Origin: Winogradskyella endarachnes
GTDB lineage: Bacteria; Bacteroidota; Bacteroidia; Flavobacteriales; Flavobacteriaceae
Assembly: GCF_009741275.1 (NCBI RefSeq)
Contig: NZ_WOWS01000006.1
Location: forward strand, 1-64,000
DNA length: 64,000 nt
Direction: 5' to 3'
The position numbers and the translations under genes are program-made. Under the pieces are notes generated by a model. The model did no database searches and was not told where the DNA came from. It saw only the letters and a list, made by a program, of their open reading frames with translations. The stretch's first letter is position 1, and each line of letters opens with the position of its first letter. Below are positions 47,079 to 57,037 of the stretch, piece by piece.

Positions 47079-47474
47079 ATGAAATTAGAATCACCAAAAG
47101 TAACTTTAGATAAGTCCGCAGAAGAAACATTCACCTTTCTATCTGACGTTAAAAATTTTGAAAGCTTAATGCCTGAAAACATTAGCAAATTTGAAGTTTT
47201 AGAAAACGATAAGTTTCTCTTTGCTTTAAAAGGAATGCCAGAAATTGTCTTGAAGAAAAAAGAGGCTGTAGCTAACAATAAAATAGTTTTAGGTGCTGCT
47301 GGTGGAAAATTAGATTTTGCTTTAATTGCTGATATTACAGAACTTGAAGCTAATAAAACGGATGTGAAATTAAATTTTGAAGGTGAATTTAATGCTATGA
47401 TGGCAATGATGATTAAAGGCCCAATTGGTAAATTTATTGAGACTTTAGTCACTAATATGAAAACAGCTATTTAA
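47079..47474 (+). CDS. SRPBCC-family protein
   Basis: The protein has 131 residues with the helix-grip pattern of SRPBCC/START proteins: ESPKVTLDKSAEETFTFLSDV at the start, FEVLENDKFLFAL, and a long C-terminal helix (MIKGPIGKFIETLVTNM). This fold binds hydrophobic ligands. The function is unknown. Its end overlaps that of birA by 4 nt on the other strand. Confidence 0.88.
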   Translation: MKLESPKVTLDKSAEETFTFLSDVKNFESLMPENISKFEVLENDKFLFALKGMPEIVLKKKEAVANNKIVLGAAGGKLDFALIADITELEANKTDVKLNFEGEFNAMMAMMIKGPIGKFIETLVTNMKTAI

Positions 47475-48202
47475 TACAATAGCTTTATTTCCTTTAGGTC
47501 AAAGGTTTTTATAATATCATCTTCGGTCCAAACTTTTAAAAGTCCGGTTTCGGTCACACCTTTTATTATACCTGTAAAATTTTGATTGTTTAAAGTCTGA
47601 AACGTTGACGGTTTATCTTTTCTAAAAAGAAGACTTTCATATTCAGATTTTATCTCATCAAAATAATTTAACTCAAAAAGGTTAAAGTATCGTTCTAACT
47701 GTGTTAATATTTCAGAAAGTACTTCGTCTTTATTATAGGTATTTCCGGTTACCAATTGCATTGACGAAGCTTGTGGTAGATTAGTAAAAGTTTTCTGATT
47801 AACGTTAAGACCAAACCCTATAATTGAACCTTGAAGATGATTGCTTTTTATGACATTTTCAATTAAAACACCACATAATTTGGTGTTTGCTGACAAAATG
47901 TCGTTTGGCCATTTAATACTTAGTTTAGGAATTTCAAAAGCACGTAATGCTTTATAAATTGAAAGAGCAACTACCATACTAATGTAAAATTGATCGCTTA
48001 TTTTACCCGACAAAATTCGCTTAAACACACTAGCTGTTAGATTCTTACCACATTCAGTTTGCCATTGAGAACCCATTTGACCTCGACCTTTTGTCTGCGT
48101 CTCTGCCACTACAACAGTGTAATCCTTTTGTGTAGCAGCTGAAACTAAGTCTTTTAAATAGGAGTTTGTTGAGTCAATGGCATTAAGTTTGATTATATAC
48201 AT
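47471..48202 (-). CDS. birA: Biotin-[acetyl-CoA-carboxylase] ligase
   Basis: BirA activates biotin and attaches it to the biotin carboxyl carrier protein. The 243 residues lack the N-terminal repressor helix-turn-helix, so this is the monofunctional ligase. Signatures are NAIDSTNSYLK, the biotinyl-AMP loop TQTKGRGQMGSQW, and SIKWPNDILS followed by KLCGVLIE. The C-terminal small domain carries the GIIKGVTETGLLKV strand pair. Confidence 0.96.
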   Translation of the reverse strand: MYIIKLNAIDSTNSYLKDLVSAATQKDYTVVVAETQTKGRGQMGSQWQTECGKNLTASVFKRILSGKISDQFYISMVVALSIYKALRAFEIPKLSIKWPNDILSANTKLCGVLIENVIKSNHLQGSIIGFGLNVNQKTFTNLPQASSMQLVTGNTYNKDEVLSEILTQLERYFNLFELNYFDEIKSEYESLLFRKDKPSTFQTLNNQNFTGIIKGVTETGLLKVWTEDDIIKTFDLKEIKLLY

Positions 48203-48269
48203 TTAATATGGCAATTTTATTTTATAGTTTTCTTATGACATTTTGAGCCCACAAGAACTAAAAAAATAA

Positions 48270-48277
48270 TAACTTTG
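48270..48277 (+). promoter_or_regulatory. -7 box of rsfS
   Basis: TAACTTTG ends 20 nt before the rsfS ATG. A TTTTG at 48241-48245 is somewhat far upstream for a -33 element. Confidence 0.5.
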
Positions 48278-48297
48278 CACAAAATTAACACAATTTA

Positions 48298-48669
48298 ATG
48301 ACGAAAGATAAAATCCCTGTAGACCAGCTCATCACAACAATTATTGGTGGCATAGAAGAGGTTAAAGGAAAAGAAATCACTCTACTAGATTTAAGAGAAA
48401 TTGAAAATACAGTTTGTGATTATTTTATAATCTGCGAAGGAACTTCTAATACACAAGTAAACGCAATCGTTAACTCCATACAAAAACAAGTAAGCAAATC
48501 TCTAAAAGACAAACCTTGGCATATTGAAGGTACCGAGAATTCTGAATGGGTTTTAATGGACTATGTCAATGTTGTTGTACATGTGTTTCAAAAACATATT
48601 AGAGAGTATTACGATATAGAAAGTCTCTGGGGAGACGCTAAAACTACCCAAATAGAAACAAGTTACTAA
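48298..48669 (+). CDS. rsfS: Ribosome silencing factor RsfS
   Basis: RsfS binds uL14 on the large subunit and blocks 30S joining when nutrients are low. At 123 residues it is the usual length. The pattern CDYFIICEGTSNTQVNAI, then W.IEG..NSEWVLMDY..VVVHVF, then the YYDIESLW.DA block is characteristic. It lies 17 nt upstream of ftsH. Confidence 0.96.
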   Translation: MTKDKIPVDQLITTIIGGIEEVKGKEITLLDLREIENTVCDYFIICEGTSNTQVNAIVNSIQKQVSKSLKDKPWHIEGTENSEWVLMDYVNVVVHVFQKHIREYYDIESLWGDAKTTQIETSY

Positions 48670-48686
48670 TACGAGAACCGCTACGA

Positions 48687-50624
48687 ATGGCTAAAGACAA
48701 TAAAAACACCAATAAGAAACCAAAATTTAGTCCGTATTGGATTTACGGAATAATTATAGCAATTTTCATCTCTATCCAAATTTTTGGAGGTAGTGCTTTT
48801 GACAGTTCAAAAGAAATCAAAACTTCAGATTTTATAACCTACCTAAAAAATGGTGATGTAAAAGAAGTTATGGTTATTAGTAATACTAAAACGGCAAAAG
48901 TATTTTTAACCAAAGCAGCATTAGAAAAAGATGTACATAAAAATGCTAAACCAAAAGGATTTTTACCTGCAGCTAATGAAGCTAATTATACCCTAAAATT
49001 TGGTGACCTTCAGAATTTTGAAAATAAAATTGACACAATTATAAAGGATAATAATTTATCTACAACCAGAGATGCTGACATAGAAAACAATGCTTTTGGT
49101 GATATATTAATTTCATTATTACCATTTGTATTAATTGTAGGTGTATGGATATTTATTATGCGTCGTATGTCTTCTGGCGGAGGCGGAGGCGCTGGTGGAC
49201 AAATATTTAACATCGGAAAATCTAAAGCAAAACTTTTTGATGAGAAAACAGATACCAAAACATCTTTTAAAGACGTTGCAGGTTTAGAAGGTGCAAAAGA
49301 AGAAGTACAAGAAATTGTAGATTTCTTAAAATTCCCAGAAAAATATACAGCCTTAGGTGGTAAAATACCAAAAGGAGCATTATTAGTAGGACCTCCTGGT
49401 ACAGGTAAAACCTTATTAGCAAAGGCCGTTGCTGGAGAGGCTAAAGTTCCATTCTTTTCTTTATCTGGTTCAGATTTTGTAGAAATGTTTGTTGGTGTAG
49501 GTGCTTCTAGAGTAAGAGATTTATTTAAACAAGCTAAAGAAAAATCTCCATCCATTATTTTTATAGATGAAATTGATGCCATTGGTAGAGCAAGAGGTAA
49601 AAACAATATGTCTGGTTCTAATGATGAACGTGAAAACACCCTAAACCAACTCCTGACAGAGATGGACGGTTTTGGAACAAATACAAACGTAATTGTATTA
49701 GCTGCAACTAACAGAGCTGATGTATTGGATAGCGCTTTAATGAGAGCTGGACGTTTTGACAGACAAATTTATGTAGACTTACCAGATGTTAGAGAACGTA
49801 AAGAAATTTTTGAAGTACACTTACGTCCACTAAAAAAAGAAGAAACATTAGATATTGATTTCTTAGCTAAACAAACTCCAGGGTTCTCAGGTGCAGACAT
49901 AGCTAATGTGTGTAATGAAGCGGCTTTAATTGCAGCAAGAAAAGGCAAAAAATCAGTAAACAAACAAGATTTCTTAGATGCTGTTGATAGAATCATAGGT
50001 GGTTTAGAAAAGAAAAATAAAATAATTACACCTTCAGAAAAGAGAGCCGTAGCTTTTCATGAAGCTGGCCATGCTACGGTGAGCTGGATGTTAGAACATG
50101 CTGCGCCATTAGTTAAAGTTACTATTGTACCAAGAGGACGATCTTTAGGAGCGGCATGGTATTTACCAGAAGAGCGCTTAATTGTAAGACCAGAACAAAT
50201 GCTAGACGAAATGTGTGCTGCATTAGGTGGTAGAGCTGCAGAAAAAGTAATTTTTAATAAAATTTCTACGGGTGCATTAAGTGACTTAGAAAAGGTTACT
50301 AAACAAGCTAGAGCAATGGTTACTGTATACGGCCTTAGCGATAAAGTTGGTAACCTAACATATTACGATTCTTCAGGACAATCAGAATATGGTTTTTCTA
50401 AACCATATAGTGAAAAAACAGCTGAACTGATAGATAAAGAAATATCAGATATTATTGAAAAACAATACCAACGAGCTATTGAGTTATTAGAAAACAATAA
50501 AGATAAACTTACTGAACTTGCAGAAGTACTGTTAGATAAAGAGGTGATTTTTAAAGATAACTTAGAAAAGATATTTGGTGAACGTGCTTTTGAAAAATCA
50601 ATTATCACTGAGGAAGAAGAGTAA
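48687..50624 (+). CDS. ftsH: ATP-dependent zinc metalloprotease FtsH
   Basis: FtsH degrades membrane and regulatory proteins at the inner membrane. The 645 residues include two transmembrane segments (about 13-32 and about 130-155). The AAA domain has GPPGTGKT and FIDEIDAIG, and the protease domain has the zinc site HEAGH. The SRH region R.GRFDRQ is present. A Gly-rich stretch (SSGGGGGAGGQ) follows the second membrane helix. A long stem at 50650 ends the transcript. Confidence 0.98.
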   Translation: MAKDNKNTNKKPKFSPYWIYGIIIAIFISIQIFGGSAFDSSKEIKTSDFITYLKNGDVKEVMVISNTKTAKVFLTKAALEKDVHKNAKPKGFLPAANEANYTLKFGDLQNFENKIDTIIKDNNLSTTRDADIENNAFGDILISLLPFVLIVGVWIFIMRRMSSGGGGGAGGQIFNIGKSKAKLFDEKTDTKTSFKDVAGLEGAKEEVQEIVDFLKFPEKYTALGGKIPKGALLVGPPGTGKTLLAKAVAGEAKVPFFSLSGSDFVEMFVGVGASRVRDLFKQAKEKSPSIIFIDEIDAIGRARGKNNMSGSNDERENTLNQLLTEMDGFGTNTNVIVLAATNRADVLDSALMRAGRFDRQIYVDLPDVRERKEIFEVHLRPLKKEETLDIDFLAKQTPGFSGADIANVCNEAALIAARKGKKSVNKQDFLDAVDRIIGGLEKKNKIITPSEKRAVAFHEAGHATVSWMLEHAAPLVKVTIVPRGRSLGAAWYLPEERLIVRPEQMLDEMCAALGGRAAEKVIFNKISTGALSDLEKVTKQARAMVTVYGLSDKVGNLTYYDSSGQSEYGFSKPYSEKTAELIDKEISDIIEKQYQRAIELLENNKDKLTELAEVLLDKEVIFKDNLEKIFGERAFEKSIITEEEE

Positions 50625-50649
50625 TCTTACTACTCTATAATCATATAAA

Positions 50650-50683
50650 AAACTTAAATTAACCAATAGTTAATTTAAGTTTT
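50650..50683 (+). terminator. Terminator after ftsH
   Basis: AAACTTAAATTAAC (50650-50663) pairs perfectly with GTTAATTTAAGTTT (50669-50682) around a 5-nt loop, then a T-run. Confidence 0.9.
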
Positions 50684-50731
50684 TTTATATTTGAAATTAT
50701 CACAAACGTTAGGATTAATCGCAACTATTGA

Positions 50732-51340
50732 ATGAGCTTATTTCGTAAAATCTTCGGAAAAAAGTCAGAACAGACTGAAGAAGACATACCAAATCAAGAG
50801 CGAGGCAAATATATGCCTGAAGTAAAACTACCTGCTGATGAACGTTTTACCATAAACTTTAAAGCCAATGGTGGTAAATTTTTATACTGCGAAAATCTTG
50901 AAGAAGTAAAAGAAAGTTTTAACGCTATCCTAGATGAAAATAATTGGCATAACGATAAAGTTTTTTTAATAGACAAACGGTTAACGGAATTGTTTAAAGA
51001 TTTTAATCTCAATAGTTCTTCTAAACTATCGGAAAGTACATATTTTCTCTCAACTTGTGAATATTTAATTTCTGATGATGGCTCGTTATTAATTTCATCG
51101 AATCAAATTGCGGAAAAAAAATTAATTGAATTACCCGATCATTTTATCATTTATGCAACAACAAGCCAATTTGTTGAAACCATTGGAGAAGGTTTAAAAG
51201 GTATTAAAGCAAAAAGTAAAGCCGCAATACCAACAAACATTACAACAATAAAGCATTTTAAAACTGCAGATGATAAGGACTTTTTAACTTATGGAAGTAG
51301 TTCTAAAAACTTGTACCTGCTTCTATTAGAAGATCTATAA
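50732..51340 (+). CDS. LUD-domain protein (LutC-like)
   Basis: The 202 residues resemble the LUD (lactate utilisation) domain: a basic N-terminus (SLFRKIFGKKS) and a core with STCEYLISDDGSLLISSNQ and LPDHFIIYATTSQFVETI. LUD domains occur in lactate oxidation complexes, but no lutA or lutB is present here, so the role is unclear. The stop overlaps the cdsA start (TAATG), so the two are translationally coupled. Confidence 0.85.
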   Translation: MSLFRKIFGKKSEQTEEDIPNQERGKYMPEVKLPADERFTINFKANGGKFLYCENLEEVKESFNAILDENNWHNDKVFLIDKRLTELFKDFNLNSSSKLSESTYFLSTCEYLISDDGSLLISSNQIAEKKLIELPDHFIIYATTSQFVETIGEGLKGIKAKSKAAIPTNITTIKHFKTADDKDFLTYGSSSKNLYLLLLEDL

Positions 51341-52161
51341 TGAAAGAATTAGCAACAAGAGCACTTTCTGGTGCAATCTACGTTTTGCTGTTAATAGGTT
51401 CGCTATTTATGCAAGAAACTTCCTTTGTGTTGATAGGCATATTAGGATTTATCAGTTTAGCAGAATTCAGTAAACTTATTAAGCTTAAATCTAGCATTCA
51501 GTATCTTATTTTCTTAATTATTTATGTTGGAGTCTGGTTTTTCTGCTATAAAAGTAACCACTCAACAAGCAGTAAAGCGGCAATACAAATTATTTTAGTA
51601 ATTACAATTTTTGTAAACCTAATATTAATTAAAGATTTGTTTACAACTAAGAAAATTCCTTTGTTTCAAACTAAACGCTATATCGTAACCACATTTTATT
51701 TAACCAGTGGTTTCTTATTTATGTTTCTAGTAGCTAATTTTAATAATGAATTTACACCATTATTATTACTTGGCGGATTTATATTAGTTTGGGTAAATGA
51801 TAGTGCCGCTTATATCGTTGGAAAGAATTTTGGAAAACAAAAACTGTTTCCTAGCATTTCACCAAAAAAAACAGTAGAAGGATTTTTAGGAGGTTTATTT
51901 TTTGCCTGTATTTCTAGTTATTTTATTGCACTGTTAACTAAGACACTTAATTTTAATTATTGGTTAATCCTTGCGATAATAGTGAGTGTTTTAGGCACTC
52001 TAGGAGACTTAATTGAATCAAAATTTAAACGTCAAGCTGGTGTAAAAGATAGTGGCGTTATTATGCCAGGACATGGTGGGCTTCTCGATAGACTAGATAG
52101 TATTATATTTGCATCACCATTTATTTATTTATTTTTAAGAATTACAACTCATGTTTCATAA
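51340..52161 (+). CDS. cdsA: Phosphatidate cytidylyltransferase
   Basis: CdsA makes CDP-diacylglycerol, the precursor of membrane phospholipids. The 273 residues have about seven to eight hydrophobic segments. The C-terminal signature GVKDSGVIMPGHGGLLDRLDS is the conserved CdsA block. The end overlaps psd by 11 nt, so the two steps of the phosphatidylethanolamine route share a coupled transcript. Confidence 0.97.
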   Translation: MKELATRALSGAIYVLLLIGSLFMQETSFVLIGILGFISLAEFSKLIKLKSSIQYLIFLIIYVGVWFFCYKSNHSTSSKAAIQIILVITIFVNLILIKDLFTTKKIPLFQTKRYIVTTFYLTSGFLFMFLVANFNNEFTPLLLLGGFILVWVNDSAAYIVGKNFGKQKLFPSISPKKTVEGFLGGLFFACISSYFIALLTKTLNFNYWLILAIIVSVLGTLGDLIESKFKRQAGVKDSGVIMPGHGGLLDRLDSIIFASPFIYLFLRITTHVS

Positions 52162-52804
52162 AGAAGGTCATAAAATTATATTCATAACATTGGTTATGGT
52201 AGTCGGTTCATTTTTTTTAATCGACGAATTCATAACTAACGAGTGGTTAAGAAAAGGTTTAATGCTAGTTGTACTAGTGTTTTTTGTGCTTATACTTCAA
52301 TTTTTTAGAAACCCAAAACGAAACACACATGCAAACAATAAACAAGCTTTATCTCCTGTTGATGGCAAAGTTGTAGTCATTGAAGAAGTTGAAGAGAATG
52401 AAGTATTTAAAGACAAACGTATACAAGTGTCTGTTTTTATGTCTCCAATTAATGTCCATGTTACAAGATACCCTATAGATGGTAATGTTACGTTTAGCAA
52501 ATATCATCCAGGTAAATATTTAGTTGCTTGGCACCCAAAAGCAAGTGAAGAAAATGAACGCACAACCGTTGTTGTAGAAAACGAAAGTTTTGGTAAAGTA
52601 TTACATAGGCAAATTGCAGGTGCCTTAGCTAAACGCATTGTAAACTATGCTAAAGTTGGGACTACAGTAGAACAAGGTGCTGATTCTGGTTTTATAAAAT
52701 TTGGATCACGAGTAGATTTATTTTTACCGTTAGATGCAGATATTAAGGTAGAGCTAAACCAAAAAGTTCGTGGAGGAGAATCTGTTATTGCAGAAATGAA
52801 GTAA
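52151..52804 (+). CDS. psd: Phosphatidylserine decarboxylase
   Basis: A short-form decarboxylase of 217 residues that makes phosphatidylethanolamine. The pyruvoyl-forming site is Gly185-Ser186 in KFGSRVDLFLP. Self-cleavage there gives the beta and alpha chains. LSPVDGKVVVIEEV and VSVFMSPINVHVTRYPI are family blocks. The N-terminal hydrophobic segments (about 9-55) bind the membrane. It overlaps cdsA by 11 nt. Phosphatidylserine synthase is not in this window. Confidence 0.96.
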   Translation: MFHKEGHKIIFITLVMVVGSFFLIDEFITNEWLRKGLMLVVLVFFVLILQFFRNPKRNTHANNKQALSPVDGKVVVIEEVEENEVFKDKRIQVSVFMSPINVHVTRYPIDGNVTFSKYHPGKYLVAWHPKASEENERTTVVVENESFGKVLHRQIAGALAKRIVNYAKVGTTVEQGADSGFIKFGSRVDLFLPLDADIKVELNQKVRGGESVIAEMK

Positions 52805-52813
52805 TCTTTTTAG

Positions 52814-53080
52814 ATGGTTTCAAAAGAATTAGATATAGAATTTAATGCAGCTGTAGATCGTGTAAACGATTATACAGAGCCTTTTCCTGCAGATTTTCTA
52901 TTACGTTTATACGCTTATTACAAGAAAGCAACAAATAACTATACACGACCTAGTAGCCGTAAACCTATAATTAATGCTTTTAAAACAAACGCTTTATTTC
53001 AGGTTAAAGACATTACCCAAGATGAAGCTAAACAAGAATACATTAATCTTGTTAATAATTATTTTCTATACAGAAAATAG
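52814..53080 (+). CDS. Acyl-CoA-binding protein-like
   Basis: The protein has 88 residues. The helix pattern fits the ACBP fold: LDIEFNAAVDRVNDYTEPFPAD, then LLRLYAYYKKAT, and a last helix with DEAKQEYINLVNNYF. The central K-W-D-A-W motif of eukaryotic ACBPs is replaced by KPIINAF, so ligand binding may differ. It lies 9 nt after psd. A role in handling acyl-CoA for lipid synthesis is inferred from context. Confidence 0.82.
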   Translation: MVSKELDIEFNAAVDRVNDYTEPFPADFLLRLYAYYKKATNNYTRPSSRKPIINAFKTNALFQVKDITQDEAKQEYINLVNNYFLYRK

Positions 53081-53085
53081 TAGCC

Positions 53086-53997
53086 CTATTTTCTAATTAA
53101 AGGTAGAGTAGAACACCTTAATAAACCTTCTTGTTTCGCAATTTCAGCATAAGGAACTTCTTCTACTATAAAGCCATTTTCTCTTAACCAGGTATTTAAT
53201 CTAGTAAAATTCTTTTCAGAAATAATAACATCTTCAGAAATAGAAAAGACATTACTATTCATATTATACATTTCGTCCTTTGTTATTTCAAATACATTTT
53301 CTTTTCCGAAAAAATTTAAGAGCCATTCATATTCCTTTTCTACTAAAAATCCATTTTTGTGCAGAATTGCTTTGTCTTTTCCGATAGGCTGAAAACAACA
53401 GTCTAAGTGCAATGCATTTTCTTTTGGGTCTGTGTTAGATTTTCTTAATTCAAATGATTTCACAATTTTATGTGGAAACAATTCTTGTATTGCAATCACG
53501 GCATCCATATTGGTTCTAGCAGTGATGTAGTTAGAATAATCGTCTCCGGAATAAGTGCCAATAAAAATATAGTTGTTCCAAGGCATTACATCTCCTCCTT
53601 CTACATGGCATTCTTCTGGTAGAATAATAATATTTTCCTCACCTATTTCGTCCAACACATGGTCTATGGCTTCATATTCACGTTCACGGTCAGGTAAAAT
53701 ATTTGCTTTAATCAATTTATCTTCAATCACAAAAGCTATATCTCTTGAAAAGATCTGATTATAGTTCTTTATAACTTTTGGTCTGTAAACCTTAACATCA
53801 TATTTTTTAAACACAGCATCCACAGCTTCCATCTCCATAACCATATCACTTTCTTTAGGGTATGTACCAGCTTTTATATGCTGCACAGATTTAGGGTCAT
53901 AAGCATCTTGTATTGATGGTATTTCCCCAACACTTTCTGCTGTTCCTAAAATAACAGCTTTAAGACGAGAAGTTTCGTTTTTTATGTTTAATTTCAT
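53086..53997 (-). CDS. Dimethylarginine dimethylaminohydrolase-like/arginine deiminase-fold protein
   Basis: The protein has 303 residues of the guanidino-modifying superfamily. The likely catalytic residues are the Glu/Asp of EECHVEGGDVMPW, His in ALHLDCCFQP, and Cys in LLRCSTLPL. This is the second member of the superfamily in the window (with ctlX at 42-43 kb), and the two differ in motifs. Hydrolysis of arginine, methylarginine or a related guanidino compound is possible; the substrate is not proven. It ends 5 nt from the convergent ACBP-like gene. Confidence 0.85.
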   Translation of the reverse strand: MKLNIKNETSRLKAVILGTAESVGEIPSIQDAYDPKSVQHIKAGTYPKESDMVMEMEAVDAVFKKYDVKVYRPKVIKNYNQIFSRDIAFVIEDKLIKANILPDREREYEAIDHVLDEIGEENIIILPEECHVEGGDVMPWNNYIFIGTYSGDDYSNYITARTNMDAVIAIQELFPHKIVKSFELRKSNTDPKENALHLDCCFQPIGKDKAILHKNGFLVEKEYEWLLNFFGKENVFEITKDEMYNMNSNVFSISEDVIISEKNFTRLNTWLRENGFIVEEVPYAEIAKQEGLLRCSTLPLIRK

Positions 53998-54006
53998 AGA
54001 TGTAAA

Positions 54007-54041
54007 AATAAAAAAAGCTCCATAATAAATATGAAGCTTTT
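54007..54041 (-). terminator. Terminator of gltA
   Basis: AAAAGCTCCAT (54013-54023) and ATGAAGCTTTT (54031-54041) pair, the mismatch becoming a G-T wobble on the minus strand, and the stem is followed there by a T-run. Confidence 0.75.
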
Positions 54042-54060
54042 AAACATTTATAATGATAAA

Positions 54061-55347
54061 TTATCTTTTATCAATTGACTTAAATGGTCTATATGTTTCA
54101 CCTATATAAAGTTGTCTTGGACGACCAATTGGTTCTTGTCTCGTACGCATCTCTTTCCATTGTGCAATCCAACCTGGTAAACGTCCTAGCGCAAACATTA
54201 CTGTAAACATTTCTACTGGTATTCCCATTGCTCTATATATAATACCAGAATAGAAATCAACGTTTGGATATAATTTTCTATCTACAAAATATTTGTCTTC
54301 TAAAGCTTCTTTTTCTAAACCTTTAGCAATATCTAATATTGGGTCTTCTATTCCTAAATCAGACAATACTTCATCTGCTGCTACTTTAATAATTTTAGCT
54401 CTAGGATCAAAGTTTTTGTAAACTCTATGACCAAAGCCCATTAAACGGAAAGGATCTGTTTTATCCTTTGCCTTAGCCATATACTTTTTAGTGTCTCCAC
54501 CATCTTCTCTAATGGCTTCTAACATTTCTAATACAGCTTGGTTTGCACCTCCATGTAATGGTCCCCAAAGTGCAGAGATACCAGAAGCAAGTGATACAAA
54601 AAGTCCTGCATGAGAAGATCCTGTAATTCTTACAGTAGATGTTGAACAATTTTGCTCGTGATCTGCATGTAATATTAGTAATTTGTCTAAAGCATTTACT
54701 AATATAGGATTTTGTTCATAGTCACTATTTGGACTCTTAAACATCATTTTTAATATATTCTCTACATACCCTAATTTATCATCACCATATTCTAATGGTA
54801 GACCTTGCTTTTTGCGCATAGTCCATGCAACAATTACTGGAAATTTACCTAAAATTGTAACAATTGAATTATACATAGCAACTTCTGAACTTACATCTAC
54901 AGAAGCCGGATAAAAGGCTGTAAGAGCACTCGTTAAAGATGATAATACACCCATAGGATGTGCAGACTTAGGAAAAGCATCTAAAATCTTTTTTAAATCA
55001 TCATCAACTACTGAATGACTTTTAATATCTGCATGGAACTTATCTAACTCTTTTTGGTTTGGTAAGTCGCCAAAAATTAACAAATAAACAACTTCTAAAA
55101 AATCCGCTTTCTCTGCAAGTTCTTCTATAGAGTAACCTCTATATCTCAAAACACCTTTTTCTCCATCTAAAAATGTAATAGCACTCTCACAACTTCCGGT
55201 GTTTTTGTAACCAGGATCTAATGTAATAACACCACCTGTAGCGCTTCTTAAACTTTTAACATCAATTGCAACTTCGTTTTCTGTACCTACAATTAATGGA
55301 AAATCATACTTTTCACCATTAATTTCTAATGTAGCTTTATCTGACAT
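54061..55347 (-). CDS. gltA: Citrate synthase
   Basis: GltA joins acetyl-CoA and oxaloacetate at the entry of the TCA cycle. The 428 residues are of the longer hexameric type. Catalytic motifs are visible: LHADHEQNCSTSTVR, GPLHGGANQ, the GFGHRVYKNFDPRA block and a C-terminal LGRLPGWIAQWKE. The gene has its own terminator and lies downstream of eno, each apparently transcribed separately. Confidence 0.98.
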   Translation of the reverse strand: MSDKATLEINGEKYDFPLIVGTENEVAIDVKSLRSATGGVITLDPGYKNTGSCESAITFLDGEKGVLRYRGYSIEELAEKADFLEVVYLLIFGDLPNQKELDKFHADIKSHSVVDDDLKKILDAFPKSAHPMGVLSSLTSALTAFYPASVDVSSEVAMYNSIVTILGKFPVIVAWTMRKKQGLPLEYGDDKLGYVENILKMMFKSPNSDYEQNPILVNALDKLLILHADHEQNCSTSTVRITGSSHAGLFVSLASGISALWGPLHGGANQAVLEMLEAIREDGGDTKKYMAKAKDKTDPFRLMGFGHRVYKNFDPRAKIIKVAADEVLSDLGIEDPILDIAKGLEKEALEDKYFVDRKLYPNVDFYSGIIYRAMGIPVEMFTVMFALGRLPGWIAQWKEMRTRQEPIGRPRQLYIGETYRPFKSIDKR

Positions 55348-55544
55348 ATTTATTTTTCGGATTTTTATATATTATTAGAGTGGTAAATCTACAAAATATC
55401 AAACGATTTCGAAAGTAGAATTTTAATCGTTTTAACAATTCAATTAAGTTTTAAAAAAGTTTTATTCTTTGTTAAAAAATTATTGCTTAATTATTTGTCT
55501 TATCTGTAAAATTTAACATAATAAATTTCCTTAAATCAAAACAT

Positions 55545-55579
55545 AAAAAAACCTGTAAATTAAGTTTACAGGTTTTTTT
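55545..55579 (-). terminator. Terminator of eno
   Basis: ACCTGTAAA (55551-55559) and TTTACAGGT (55565-55573), flanked by A and T runs that extend the stem. Confidence 0.9.
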
Positions 55580-55594
55580 GTTAATTAATAATTT

Positions 55595-56914
<1,320 letters not shown>

Positions 56915-56918
56915 TTAT

Positions 56919-56926
56919 CAAATTTA
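56919..56926 (-). promoter_or_regulatory. -7 box of eno
   Basis: TAAATTTG on the minus strand, about 31 nt before the ATG. No exact -33 TTG is seen. Confidence 0.55.
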
Positions 56927-56999
56927 CAAAAATATACCCCGTAAAACCTAACAAAAATCATATTTCCTATTAATATTTACGATATTGTTTTCGAAACTA

Positions 57000-57037
57000 A
57001 AAAAACGCAATAAAAGATCTCTTTTATTGCGTTTTTA
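57000..57037 (-). terminator. Terminator of carA
   Basis: AAAAACGCAATAAAAGA (57001-57017) and its complement (57020-57036) form a near-perfect long stem around AGATCT, with T-runs. Confidence 0.9.

Noticed and set aside
47036..47452. 138-codon minus-strand reading frame across the SRPBCC gene
   Set aside because: The opposite strand carries a recognisable SRPBCC domain, so this is the antisense shadow.
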